NCBI GenBank assembly: GCA_026182355.1
Contig: JAPFBL010000070.1
Span: 1,289,501 to 1,353,500 of the forward strand
DNA from: Hermatobates lingyangjiaoensis
Lineage: Eukaryota > Arthropoda > Insecta > Hemiptera > Hermatobatidae
DNA length: 64,000 nt
Direction: 5' to 3'
Below, in pieces: positions 52,190 through 64,000 of this stretch. The notes under the pieces were generated by a model. The model saw nothing but the letters and a program-made list of their open reading frames with translations, ran no database searches and was not told where the DNA came from. The position numbers were made by a program, and so were the translations under genes. Position 1 is the stretch's first letter. Every line of letters starts with the position of its first letter.

Positions 52190-55100
52190 ATCTTACTGTT
52201 TTAATGAAAACGTAATATTTATTTTTACATTTACAAGTGATTACAAACAAAACTTAATAATCAATCGTTTTTGTAAAATATTTTTTAATTGAACCTTATA
52301 AATTTCTGACATTTTTTTCAGGCATTATTCATATTAAGCCAATAATGTATAGTTACTTTAAATTTCCAAAATAACTCTACAGTCCTGAAATTTTCATCAG
52401 GAAATCCTTATATTTAGACTAAATTTAAAACAATGTTTAAAAACTTTTGAATGGTTATAAGTGTAGGTTAAATGAATATACGTTTTAATATAGAACAATA
52501 TAAATTTATTTTCATATATATCAAACAATATTAATAATTTTTACCTCATTAATAACTATGCCTATTGAAATAAGTACGAGTTCTAAGAGTCTATGTAATC
52601 ATACATAAGATTATCATACATAAGAGTCTATACATTTTTAGATATTAGTTAAACGATAACACTTATGGTATTTTAACGTATATCACGATGGCACGTTAAC
52701 TGAAATGCTAGTTGAATAAGGCATAATTATTGGACACTATTATTACCTTGAATGGCAAGTTTAAGAGACCTCATAGTAGGATATATGTCTGATCAGTCTT
52801 TAATAATTTCTTTAGATTTTGTGCAATAATTTATAATATTAGAATTATCTTATAATGATTGATGAAATTATGGTTCTCTGGTTGAATGTAAGAGTGATAA
52901 TCATCAGGAATCTAATGACAGACATGATGATAGGGAGTAAAGTGGAGATGAATCGATGTTTAGTGAAACCGAATCATCAGATGGGAGGACTGGTAATTGC
53001 ATTGCCACTGATGGATATATTTAGAACACGAAAGCCTTCAACATTTAAAGATCACTGCAAAAAGTTAACAGAAATTTGCTCATTTTACAAATCTCTGTAC
53101 AAAAAATTTTTAGATCAGTCATTGGGCAGTACTCCACTGTAAATGCTTATCCAATTATACTAACTTTACTCATTATTAGATAAATTGTAAGCCAATATAT
53201 TGACTTGACCAATCTAAACGCAGCCCAATCTACACCTACAGCAGACCAACAATTGCCAAAGTGAATTAAAATTGTGCCTTCAATCATCTAACAGAGAAAC
53301 AAAAAGTGTTTAGTAATATGCAAACATATCAGAAGGATAGTATAATTTTGTGTGCTAAGGTTAAAGGGTTCCTTATTTCATCCTCCCTGTTATTTTATAG
53401 CTCTACTTAATCTCTGTTACTACCTTATAATTTATTTAAACTTCTTCTGTTATGTTATAACCTTATTTAAGGTTAACCTTTGGTTTTATAAACTTCTTTA
53501 TTCTTCTAATTTTATTTTGTATCTTATTTAACCATTCCGATACCCTTAAAACCTTATTTAATTTTACCTATTTTTTATACCTTAATTAACCTCCTCATGT
53601 TATCTGATTGCCTTATTTAACCTGTCATAAAACTTCATATTCCTCTATTAGTATTAAATCTGTTTTTCATCTTATATTTTTATTTTATTTTCAATCATAA
53701 TATTTTTTGCTCTTTTGTGTTGAAGAAAAGTAATACACATATTATCTCTATCTTTTGGTAAATGCTTTACCCTTGTAGACAAAATTAGTAAAAGTTTGAG
53801 ATAGTAAGTGTTTCTTTACCATGTGTGCTGCTTTTCTTCTTATTTTAACTTTTGGTTCAAATTAGAAGTTCTTCCAAATTTAAAAAAAGAATATACTCGT
53901 ATATTTATAACTACTATTATTTATTCAAATAATTATATTAAAATTAAGAAATCAGTTTACAAAGAACACATACAAATACATTTGTAGACTGACATTTTAA
54001 AATAACTCCCTAAAATAAAAGAGATTAAAAGATTTTTATATTTTTTTAAAAGATTTGTTTAAAGTGTAATTAATATTTCTGGTTTGGATAAAGAAAATGT
54101 TTTAATTTAATCTAGTCGTGACTAGTAGGTTTCAGATTCAGATATATGTCAAGATATATGATTAATTAAAAATGTTCTTTTATTGACATATTCTGAAACT
54201 TTTAGAGTTATATTATAATAGTTCATTACAACTGCAACATTGTACTTCTAGTAGTTTAGGTAAAGAAAAATTCTCTCTAAATCAATAAAGGTAACTTCTG
54301 ATTTAAAATTAAATATTTTGTAAAAAGCATTGTGTTTTGTAATTATTTTAATATCAAAAACCATTTGAACATATTTTCAATGAAAAATTTTTCTGCCTGG
54401 TTTTTATTCGCACTTTCCTACTTGGGAAGTAACCTAAAACTTGTTAAACAAATCTTGGTTTTTATTGATTTATATTATTTTAATACAATGGACATTGGGA
54501 TTTGTTTCTTGTTAACAATAGGGCGTTTACAGAAACTACAAGATCAATTTATATCAGAAGTATTTTGAATGGAGATAGCAGATGATCAGATAACCGATGC
54601 ACTTAAAGTTTGATCTCATGCCATGTTCTTGCGTGTTTTGAAATCGTATAGAATATACTAAATAATTTAACTCATGCCGTTTTACCCTATGATAGCTGTT
54701 TTTTTTTTTCAAAACTAGAATCAAATTATGATTGTTTAATTAAGAGTTTTAGTGTTCAATATTGCTTACTGGACACTTTATTGTTGTAAGTTTACAACAC
54801 TAATACTCAATGGAGACGTAAAGTTTGAAATAGTGAGTAGTGACCTGTTCTTTGAGTTGCTAACTTTCACTAACAAGAAGCCTCTCACAAATGTTAGTTA
54901 ATGCGAATAACATCATCATCTAAATAACAAAGTTTCTGGCTATACAGCTGTGCTTCTGTGTTAATGTTTAACTATATTATTTTCTCCAAGGTTCTGTTTC
55001 TTCATATTTATCAACTTTTTTATTTTTTTAAATTATTTTTGTATATTACTGCTACTGGATGGCTAACGGAAATTGCAGTTCTTAACTCTTTATGTTAAGT

Positions 55101-55685
55101 ATTGTTTCAGTATGATCAATTCTGTTAAATGTGCTTTAATTAATTACAATAAATTATAACACGAAATTCAATCATGAATATTACCTTAATAAATGTGTAC
55201 AATATTTTTAATTATTCGTATGAAACATTTGAAATATTTAATTTCATGGGATTTGTACAATTATAGTAACAAAGTACTCCAGTTTATGAAGTAGGTACAC
55301 TGTTATAGCATCCAAAAACGGGAATTCAACAGGAATCGACCAGGTATATTGGTATTCGGTTTATCATTGTCATAGGATTTATCATTAGTTATGATATTTG
55401 ATAAAGAAATAAAAAATAACAGGATAAATTACTTTATAACGCAATTCTTAACGTGATAGATCAAAAAACCATAATTTACCAATATCTTTGAATTTGTTCA
55501 TCTATATATGCAGAATGTGACATAAGCACATATTAAATTATATTCATAGACACATTGGTAATCAAATAAAACTATCACAAAAAAATGCCTTCCATCTTTT
55601 ATAATTTCTTAATCATTGTAACGTATTCGTTTATAATTTCAATTTTAACATTAAAAAAAAACTGTTTTATTTCGTAACTTGAATT
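52190..55685. other. AT-rich DNA, no gene supported
   Basis: The 95-codon plus frame at 52855-53142 has no recognisable domain. 53390-53700 is a T-rich degenerate repeat with TTATTTAACC-like words, like 7140-7270. Confidence 0.45.
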
Positions 55686-55689
55686 ACTT

Positions 55690-56880
55690 GTCCATTCAAG
55701 TTAGCTTATCGTCATTGCATCAAGAAAGGTGAATTCCCATTCAATATTCGTAGGTAATCCCATTCGATTCGTAGGTATGTTGTCATTGAGTTTAGAAGTG
55801 ACATTCCTGTTATGATTCAGTATAGAATTAATTGTTAATTCATCAGGCAGACATATTGCTGTTGAATTCAAGTGGTGCATTGTTGTTCGAATTGCTATTC
55901 GTTGAAGCATTTTTATTTCCTCTTCTTTTGAGTATTGAGTTGTCATTGTATCTAAATGGCTGAATTGTCATTTGTTCAGGTAGACATGGTATCTTTCCAT
56001 TCAAGTATGGAATTCTCTTCGTATCCAAGTAACTGAATTATTATTCGCTCAGTTAGTATAGTAGTATGGAGTTCTCACTGTATTCATGTAACTGATTTGC
56101 CATTCGTTCAGGTAGCATGGAACTCTCATTGTATCTAAGTAGCTGAATTACCATTCGTTCAGGTAGTACGGAGTTCTCATTGTTTCTAAGTAGCTGAATT
56201 GTCATTTGTTCAGGTAGACATGGTGTCTTTCCATTCAAGTATGGAGTTCTCACTGTATCCATGTAACTGAATTGCCATTCGTTCAGGTAGCATGGAAATC
56301 TCATTGTATCTAAGTAGCTTAATTACCATTCGTTCAGGTAGTACGGAGTTCTCATTGTTTCTAAGTAGCTGAATTGTCATTTGTTCAGGTAGACATGGTG
56401 TCTTTCCATTCAAGTATGGAGTTCTCACTGTATCCATTTAACTGAATTGTCATTCGTTCAGGTAGCATGGAATTTTCATTGCATCTAAGTAGCTGAATTA
56501 CCATTCGTTCAGGTAGTACGGAGTTCTCATTGTTTCTAAGTAGCTGAATTGTCATTTGTTCAGGTAGACATGGTGTCTTTCCATTCAAGTATGGAATTCT
56601 CTTTGTATCCAAGTAGCTGAATTACCATTCGCTAAGTTAGTATAGTAGTATGGAGTTCCCATTGCATCTAAGTAACTGAATTGCCATTCGTTCAGGTAGC
56701 ATGGAATTATCATTGTATCTAAGTAGCTGAATTACCATTCGTTCAGGTAGCATGGAATTCTCATTGTATCTAAGTAGCTGAATTGCCATTCATTCAGGTA
56801 GTATGGAGTTCTCATTGTTTCTAAGTAGCTCAATAGTCATTTTTTCAGGTGGACATACTGCTATTCTATTCAAGTACATG
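55690..56880. repeat. Higher-order minisatellite (51-bp units, 176-bp supra-unit)
   Basis: The basic unit is 51 bp, around CATTCGTTCAGGTAGCATGG. A variant unit of 74 bp carries an extra GACATGGTGTCTTTCCATTC. Two 51-bp plus one 74-bp unit form a 176-bp block, repeated with start points at about 56211, 56387 and 56563. Minus-strand frames (17-residue units like NSVLPERMVIQLL) span single blocks, but because 176 is not a multiple of 3 the frame changes from block to block. I therefore treat it as non-coding satellite. Confidence 0.92.
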
Positions 56881-56889
56881 ACATTCCAT

Positions 56890-57649
56890 ATAGGTATTTC
56901 AATAACGAAGAACTAAAGTTGGTGTAATATAAATACCCTATGAAGTTGACATATTAATGATATATCACGAAACAAATGAATCAAATAATATTAAGCAAAA
57001 ATGAAATCAAATTATTTGGGCATTGCTTATTCCTATTTTTTTGTTTATTTCAATGTATACAAAGTTTTTATTATAAGTAAAACAGTAAGAGTACCATAAA
57101 AAAAGAAGTCAAGAGCATACATTTTGCATCACTAGCAAATCATATGCTATACTTGAACACCTCGACCATTGTAAATAAAAATCAAGAAAAAAAATACTCA
57201 ACCTCTCCAATTCAGAACTAAGTGCTACGAGTATAAAAAAATAGGTTTTAGAGTGACTTCCATATAAATTTAATCTATGACTGTTTAAAGGAAATAACAT
57301 AGAGGAATAAACTAGACCTAGGACCTGGCATGTATGGATAGAAGGTAATTAACTGGCTGACAAATCTGCACAAATAACTATATAAGAAATAAAAGTAAAA
57401 GAGTTTCCATTGTACTTCAAGATTGGAAGAGGTCTGTGCAGCCAAGGGCGTGTTAGAAATGTGCTGTGAATTGGCATACAGCTCTACATTTTTCTAAACT
57501 AATATTTGAAAGGATAAATTTTGTTTCCTACATCATCATCATTTTTAGTTGCTTTCTAAAAAGTGCAGTATTGACGAAAAATATAGATATCAATATTTTT
57601 AAGGATTAACAGATTTAGAAGCCCACTATTCCTATTTATGATTATGTGT
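56890..57649. other. AT-rich spacer
   Basis: Nothing supported. Confidence 0.45.
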
Positions 57650-57875
57650 AACAAAATTTCACAATAAACACATGAAATAACAATCAACATCTAAATCACA
57701 ATAAGAAATGAGGAAAAAAAACTAAAATCTTTCAACTATAACAAGCGGTCTTTTGTCAGACTCAAATCCTAACTGATATGGGAATTTGACTCTGAGGAAG
57801 ATCGCTTGTTACAGTTGAAAGATCTTAGTTTTTTTTTTCTTATTTCTTTTTGTCGTTTGTATGTTGATGATGTAT
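57650..57875. repeat. PLE-end family A fold-back, divergent
   Basis: Head-to-head arms, older than the others. The right-arm hammerhead at 57788-57830 has CUGAGGA (N7 = G, allowed), stem II GAUCG/CAGUU with a mismatch, GAAA, GAUC, UU, AGUU. No (TA)n at its borders. Confidence 0.7.
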
Positions 57876-57879
57876 GTAT

Positions 57880-59500
57880 TTAATTTATGTTTAAATATTG
57901 CCTTAAAATGAGTATTTCATGATAAAAAATTCGTTATTTAATAATATAGGAGGATCAAACATTACAATTAATAGTACAGATATGATGTTTTATCTGAAGT
58001 AATTTTTCAGGTGGCATTTTTAACAAAAGTGGCATTTTTCAAATAAAATAAATTATTTTATAAAATAAATTATATAAATAAATTGAATTAAATTAATCAA
58101 AGAAATGTATTTCTAGCAACAGTCATTGTAGCCGCCTTGATTTTTTATAATGGTGACTGATATATAAGAACTGAGTACATGAATTTTAACCTTTGTTTAA
58201 TTTCTAAGATTTAGTTCAAACATTTAATTATAATATTGCAAAGGTGGAAGAAAGTTTACTTTGAAAGTTACTGTGAGAGTTTAGCTAATTGAAACTACAA
58301 CCCTGCGGGCCTTTAGAAGGTGGTTTGGTTGGCAGGGAACTCAAGGCTGCCACTTGGATTTTATCAGTATTCCTCAATATGTTCAGAAAATAGATGGCAG
58401 TAGTTTTTACCATAACAGTAGCTTCCATCTCAATAGGGAAGCTAAACTATAACAGAGGCTGTATTTACTGTAACATTGAAGAATTCGCAAAAAAAATACC
58501 CATTACTCCAGAGACAAAAAAAAGTGCGAGAATAACACCTGATTCAATTCTGATGTTGTCCCCTCAAAGCCAATATATTAGTTCCTTTCGTAGATCAGAT
58601 TTACATGAAGCTCACTTCGAAATGCATTCTTAATGCTATTAGTTTCTATTCAAAATTTCAGAAGGTGCGTAAAACTTTTTCTTGATTATCTTTTCAAATT
58701 TCCAATATATAGTTGCTTGTATTTTAAATTTTAGACTTTAATCAATATATTTTTTATATATTTGATGTTTATAAGTTGATATATTCATAGTATTAATTTT
58801 ACATAAATATTTATTTTGTTCCATTGACCAGCAATTTTTTATATTGTATTTTTTTTTCGTTGATATATTTCATTCATTAGTATTTTAAGTTTCGGTCATC
58901 GCCAAGGAGAATTTTTAAAGAGATCATACTTCTATTAGCATAAGTTGTTTAATAAAGTTACATTTTCTTTGCAGATGACAATATTATTTCATATTAAATT
59001 CTATGCAGTTCATGAGTTTTAATTATTACTTGTTTTATAAGAAACGTCATTGTTAATTCTAAAGAAAATATATTGGTTTTTAGAACAACACTAAAGATAA
59101 AATGTTTACACTAAACGAATAATAAAACATAGAAATAATTCTGGTATGTAAATGAATATAATTAAAACCCCTCATAAAAATACGTATAGCCAAATACAAA
59201 AATTAATTATTATTAATAAGATAAAAAAGACAGATATTTGTGTATTTAATTGTTTTAACTGAGTTATTATTATTTTAATTATTTAACTGATTTTGATGGT
59301 AGGAAAAGAACATGTTAGAACAAGGAAATCATAAATGTTTTCTTATTCCGTTAATTATAATGTATTTTGGCACGAACTTCTGCAAGACATTGTATAAAAC
59401 GTCTTGTTTTTGAAAAAAATATCACTATTGGCTCCAATTAAGTTTTAATAAAAAGAAACATATTTGAGTATGATTATAACATTTCTGGTTGATTATAGTA
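57880..59500. other. AT-rich DNA, one unassigned frame
   Basis: The 79-codon plus frame at 58394-58633 lies in a slightly less AT-rich segment (58270-58640) but shows no motif I know. Confidence 0.4.
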
Positions 59501-59507
59501 ATAATTA

Positions 59508-59930
59508 TTAATGCATTTTAGTATTGAATGTGCGTGTGAATGACTTTTTATCGTAACATTTGTTTAGGACTGTGTTAATGTTTTTAGAAATGTCAATAAT
59601 TGGATTAAATAAATTTGATGATGGGTGAAGTTTACCTTCAAATGATGATATTTGTTGATGATGCTTTGAACTTTCAATGGTCATTGTTATAGGCACTGAG
59701 GAATACGAAATCATTTGACGCTGTTTTCCCTCCACGGATAAGAGAAGGGCCAATGAGTTTGATTTGTTCCAGAGTAGCTTTGCGCTAAGAATAATCCTTC
59801 CTTCATTGTCCATTAACGCCCCTTCCTCTAATTCGTTTAAACACCCATAATTAGCAACCCAACTCGTTACAACTTTAACCAAGTAATCAACTCTCTGAAG
59901 AAAATTTCTTCCAACACGAGTGTTAAAGAT
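59508..59930 (-). CDS. Unrecognised open reading frame (possible exon)
   Basis: The longest frame in the window not attributable to a transposon or tandem repeat. It is open on the minus strand from a stop near 59933 to a stop at 59508, about 140 codons. The 124-residue part from 59882 starts at a TTG, not an ATG. Composition is protein-like: mixed, with WVANYGCLNELEEGALMDNE, a hydrophobic NSLALLLSV and a Ser/His-rich middle (SSKHHQQISSFEG). No signal peptide, membrane segment or repeat. I do not recognise the family. It might be an internal or 3' exon of a host gene, a transposon fragment, or chance. Confidence 0.25.
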   Translation of the reverse strand: MFNTRVGRNFLQRVDYLVKVVTSWVANYGCLNELEEGALMDNEGRIILSAKLLWNKSNSLALLLSVEGKQRQMISYSSVPITMTIESSKHHQQISSFEGKLHPSSNLFNPIIDISKNINTVLNKCYDKKSFTRTFNTKMH

Positions 59931-60236
59931 CTAAATTTTCATTTCTCTGGAAGAGCCTCATAATGACCCCGCTAATTTTCTTATCAATCATTCTTGCCAA
60001 ACTTGGTAAATATACTTGACTTTCAATTAGGTAAAATCTCACTGTAAACTTTCAAAGTAAACTTCCTTCCTCTTTTGTAATATTATCATTAAATAGTTGA
60101 ACTAAATCTAAGAAATTAAACAACAGTGAAAATTGGTGAATACTCCAAAAAACATATACACAGTTCCACAATATCAGTCACCATTATGAAAAAAAATTAT
60201 GAGTGGCTGCAATAAACTTTGCTAGAAACACACATA

Positions 60237-60560
60237 CCCTACTCATTAGGTTAGTTTAGGTTACAGCAGCCGTCCCTAGATAGAACACATATTTTTGCAA
60301 GCCGGCCCCAAAAAGAGAATTGGGGCTACCCTACTCATTAGGTTAGGTTAGGTTAGGTTACAGAGGCCGTCCTAAGAGAGAACACACATTTTTGCAAGCC
60401 GGTCCCTTGTGATGCCACAAAAAGAGAATTGGGGCTACCCTACTCATTAGGTTAGGTTAGGTTAGGTTACAGAGGCCGTCCTTAGAGAGAACACACATTT
60501 CGGAAAGCCGGCCCCTTGTGATGCCACAAAAAGAGAATTGGGGCTACCCTACCCATTAAT
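60237..60560. repeat. 109-bp tandem repeat containing TTAGG runs
   Basis: Three copies (60237-60328, 60329-60437, 60438-60546) and the start of a fourth. Each starts CCCTACTCATTAGG and ends AGAGAATTGGGGCTA. Copies 2 and 3 carry (TTAGG)4TTA at 60338-60360 and 60447-60469; copy 1 has a degenerate, shorter run. TTAGG is the telomeric repeat of most arthropods. Confidence 0.92.
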
Positions 60561-61230
60561 AATCGATTTAATTACTTGGTTACCTTATAATTTTATGACG
60601 TTATCTTCTAGACGTATCACTAAACACAAAGAGAATCAATTCAATTACTTTATTACAATATTTATTTGAATAATTTATTTCAATTCATATATGCATAATT
60701 TATTTTAATATATTTCAAAAAATGTAACTTTTTTCATAGCAATTTCTGAAAAATTACTCTAGATGGATCATCATAATTTTACTATTAGGTGTAGGTTTGA
60801 TCCTCCTCTATTATTAATTAACGAATTTTTTTAATTATAAATGTTTAATATAAGTATTAGTAATTATGTAGTAATTAGTAGTATTAGTAGTATTAGTATT
60901 AGTAGTATTAATACCGTTAATAATAATTAAGTTAATAATAATCAGTAAGCAGAAATGAGTCTTTTATACACGAAATAATATAGGTCAGACATTCATATAT
61001 CATTACCTGTATTAAGTTGAGTATTACTTGTTGTTTGTAAGCGTTAAATAGTTTGTTGTTTATCTGAAGTAATAAAGTTGCTTCCCTTACTAAAACAGTA
61101 AGGAACAAAGTTTAGCCTGACTTCGAAGTCGACTCCATGAAAGACCCGTCACAACTCTTGTTCACAAGTTGTACTTCAACTCAGGAATACTCTTGACTTT
61201 ACCAAATGAGGGATTAATAATCAACAATCA
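60561..61230. other. AT-rich spacer with (TAGTAT)-like simple sequence
   Basis: 60855-60930 is a degenerate ATTAGTAGT repeat. No gene supported. Confidence 0.5.
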
Positions 61231-61320
61231 TATTTGAGACATTTATCTTTCCTCCAACCTAGGACTGCGTTTAGCATTTCTTATCGCCAGAGGATATTTT
61301 CCTTGTTTCATATTCTTTCC

Positions 61321-61583
61321 TTTTCAGCGCTGTCTCACGGTCAGATTTTCCTTTCAACGCTGTCTCACGGTCAGATTTTCCTTTCAGCGCTGTCTCACTT
61401 TCAGATTTTCCTTTCAGCGCTGTCTCATGGTCAGATTTTCCTTTCAGCGCTGTCTCACGGTCAGATTTTCCTTTCAGCGCTGTCTCATGGTCAGATTTTC
61501 CTTTCAGCGCTGTCTCACGGTCAGATTTTCCTTTCAGCGCTGTCTCATGGTCAGATTTTTCTTTCAGCGCTGTCTCACGGTGT
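61321..61583 (+). repeat. 30-bp tandem repeat, ~9 units, open reading frame
   Basis: The unit CAGCGCTGTCTCACGGTCAG plus ATTTTCCTTT is repeated almost without divergence. Because 30 is a multiple of 3, one frame stays open (61234-61587, 117 codons), encoding FLSALSHGQI repeats. Alternating CACGG/CATGG variants give a partial 60-bp period. It looks like a young minisatellite; I see no evidence of expression. Confidence 0.93.
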
Positions 61584-61599
61584 CTGATTTTTTGATTGT

Positions 61600-62505
61600 T
61601 AACAGTTTTATTTAAGCGTAGTCTACATCATTGGATTGAGTTTTTGAATATTGATCTTTCATGTTTACCTCTGATTTAAAATAACATGTTGAATGAAGAA
61701 GGAATATAACGAGTTTTCTAAAATAAACATTAAACAATGGGTACCAACTGACAATAACAGGAAGTAAATAAAACTTCCATTTACCATCATATTAACTACA
61801 ATACTAAAAAAAATTTAATTCTTCTTACAAATTAAAAACTTTTAAAACAAAGAATAAAAAACATAGTAAAAAAAAACAATAAACAGCTAGACAAACTTTT
61901 ACAAACTGACTAATGCACAACATCGCAATTAAAAAAACAAGTCATTTGGTTGCCACCTAAAGATAGATACAGTATCAGTTTGATATGAAGTCGAGTAAAC
62001 TTTGTGTGCAGATTGTTGCTGTAATATTAATGCACCTGGTAATCTCTTGTTCTGAGTTAATAGAAAGCTAACCATACAATATTAATCTTATATTAAGAAT
62101 ATAATTTTGTACATATTAGGTGGTGGTTGTTTCCTCTTGTACAAGAGCAGACATCTAAGAACATTTTCGCTTAGTTTTATTAGGGGAAGTTATAGAGGTT
62201 CCTAAATCAGTTTGAGAGGGAATATTTTCTTAAAAGAATTCTTTTTGAGTATCTCCAACTGAACATAACTTTTATATAATACTATGTTATTAAATGATAT
62301 TAACATAATATTAATAATATTTCTAGAAAAACAACCAGCATTGCTGAAGATAATTCTATTTATCAATGGTCTGCCACAGTCATCCAATACATGTTACAAA
62401 AGTAATATGTATAATGTAAAACTATAATAAATTAATTTCCACAAACATGGAAATACTATTTCTACAAAAAAAAAGAGAGTAAAGAGAGTAAAAGAGAGTA
62501 CGAGA
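61600..62505. other. AT-rich spacer
   Basis: Nothing supported. Confidence 0.45.
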
Positions 62506-62748
62506 GTAAATTTTTTCTTACTCTACTCCTTTGTTTCTCCAAACATCCCTTTCTGGACATTAGTCCTTACCTGGGCTTTCACCCTTTTAAAATACCACTC
62601 TTCCCTCCCACTCTTCTAAACCCCTCACCAGATGCTTTCTGCATTTAGTGTTTCAGTTGGGTTTTTGACACTGACGAAGACCGCTTGATACGGTTGAAAG
62701 GTCTTAGTCTTGTTTTCCCATTTCTTATTGTGGTTTGATCATTGATTA
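62506..62748 (+). repeat. PLE family A 3' UTR and end
   Basis: 62510-62655 matches (inverted) 49010-49150 of the internally deleted PLE, and runs straight into a family A hammerhead (62667-62708) and end. It confirms what lies upstream of the family A ribozyme in the parent element. It lacks the terminal hairpin and (TA)n. Confidence 0.75.
62667..62708 (+). ncRNA. Hammerhead ribozyme motif, family A
   Basis: GACA, CUGACGA, extra A, stem II GACCG/CGGUU around CUUGAUA, GAAA, GGUC, UU, AGUC (62705-62708). Core complete; stem I has one mismatch and stem III is GGUC instead of the palindromic GAUC. Confidence 0.6.
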
Positions 62749-64000
62749 TACTGTTCTGAGTTAATAGAAAGCTAACCATCAATATTAAGCCTATTCTTTA
62801 AATCTCTGCTACTTTCTTAATATATATACAAGATGATTCACAATTTTATGTCCTTGATTTCTATTTTATTGCTGTGATTTGGTATCCAGACATTGCAACC
62901 TAAGTGATAGATAGTAAAACAGCACTGCTATCCCCAAATCTAGCGTTGGTAATAACCCGTAGTCTTCTAATTAACTTAGATTTAAACCATCCTTTTCAAT
63001 TACGAGTATAATAAACTTAACATTCTTAAAGCTATAAAACTTGAAGATATACACTGAAGTATATATTTTGTAAAATAAGTTTAATTCCAACATTTCAATC
63101 GTAAAACGTAACAGTTTTATTATTAGTATTATTACCACAGAGGTTGTTAGCAACAATAAAAGAAACCATTACCATGTAATTTTTTACCTCACTTAGTTGG
63201 TTTCGGATATTCACTGTATTTTCAGATTGACAATGTGATTTTTCAACAGGATTTTCTATATCTATGGATGATTTATTTTACATTCTATCAATTTAACGAA
63301 TATATAAATAAATTTTATAATTATTTTCTTTTCTCATTATTTATAAACTACATTTAATTTATTTTTAAGTTTTCCTATTTTTATAATCTTTTTTTTGCCT
63401 CTTGTTCCCGAAATTCATATTGTTTGCCTTTTTGTTCTTTTTATAACATCTGATAGCCCATCGGTTGTTTAAAAGTCAGCTGTGGGATGGATAATTTTTT
63501 GTTCTTAGTACTCGTAATTTGTTTATTTTTTGTGACTTAAATATTTAAACAGCTTCTATTATTGGCGGTCTCAGTAGTTTATTCTTTATGCAAAAAAATC
63601 TATTGAAGTTTTCATATTGTCCGATTCATTTTCACATGCCATCAATGATTGACAAAATTGAAATTACTTTTATTGTATTCATAAATGATGTGTCATCAAT
63701 GATTGACAATATTGAAATTAGTTTTATAGTATACAAAAGCGTGAATGTCTTCTTTGTATGGGTATAATAAAGTCCTTCCTTCCTACCCTATACGAGTATA
63801 TGGTAGTATTGTCTACTGTCCTTGGTTCAGAAGATTACACTTACTTTAAATTCCTATTGTATTGAAGATTCCTATCATTTGAATCTATTACAAAATTTAA
63901 GTTTTGATAAATAGTGTTTTTTAGTTTTAGTGCAGCGTTAGATTGCTTTTTTTTTAATGAACATAAAATTTATCAATTTATATCTAACATCTGAAAAGAA
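62749..64000. other. AT-rich DNA to the end of the window
   Basis: A short direct repeat (CATCAATGATTGACAA at about 63641 and 63694) is the only structure noted. Confidence 0.45.

Noticed and set aside
51369..56880. CRISPR-like array, because of regularly spaced repeats
   Set aside because: Units are contiguous tandem repeats without unique spacers, and the DNA is eukaryotic.

Overview
This window looks like repeat-dense, gene-poor nuclear DNA of an invertebrate, most likely an arthropod. The reasons are roughly 70% A+T, long (TA)n microsatellites, no bacterial-style gene packing, interstitial TTAGG runs (the arthropod telomere motif), and transposon relics of typical animal families (Penelope-like, Ty3/gypsy, LINE, hAT, Helitron-like, tRNA-derived SINE). 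I find no convincing host protein-coding gene. The best non-transposon reading frame (59508-59930, minus) is unrecognised.

Layout. 0-15 kb is a dense nest of Penelope-like element (PLE) fragments, mostly head-to-head fold-backs bounded by (TA)n. The largest is a 1,256-bp inverted repeat at 3862-6482 that carries GIY-YIG endonuclease coding sequence on both arms. 15-25 kb holds an AT-rich minisatellite split by a PLE fold-back, a MITE-like element, a LINE 3' end and further PLE fold-backs. 25.7-27.7 kb is a minus-strand PLE with recognisable reverse transcriptase and GIY-YIG segments. 28.6-34 kb is unremarkable AT-rich DNA. 34177-39316 is a young Ty3/gypsy LTR retrotransposon: two 191-bp LTRs that read as identical, a tRNA-Phe primer binding site, gag, a frame-broken pol, no env, and a TATA target duplication. 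It sits in the TA-rich tail of a PLE fold-back. 42.8-43.0 kb is a hAT transposase tail. 45.5-50 kb is a second PLE cluster, including an internally deleted PLE that ties the commonest short fold-back family to a coding element. 51-62 kb is dominated by tandem repeats (110-bp, 51/176-bp higher-order, 109-bp with TTAGG, and 30-bp).

Main observation. At least ten sequence-unrelated PLE-end families here carry the same RNA architecture: CUGANGA, usually one extra nucleotide, a short hairpin, GAAA, a tiny self-complementary stem III, a UH cleavage position, and a 3' strand that often pairs with the bases just before CUGANGA. This is the hammerhead ribozyme fold known from PLEs. Because stem I pairs within most families while its sequence differs completely between them, the assignment is stronger than motif matching alone. 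Many hammerheads occur as head-to-head pairs in one palindrome. Two palindromes 38 kb apart share the same turnaround sequence, and one of them has lost the same internal stretch from both arms.
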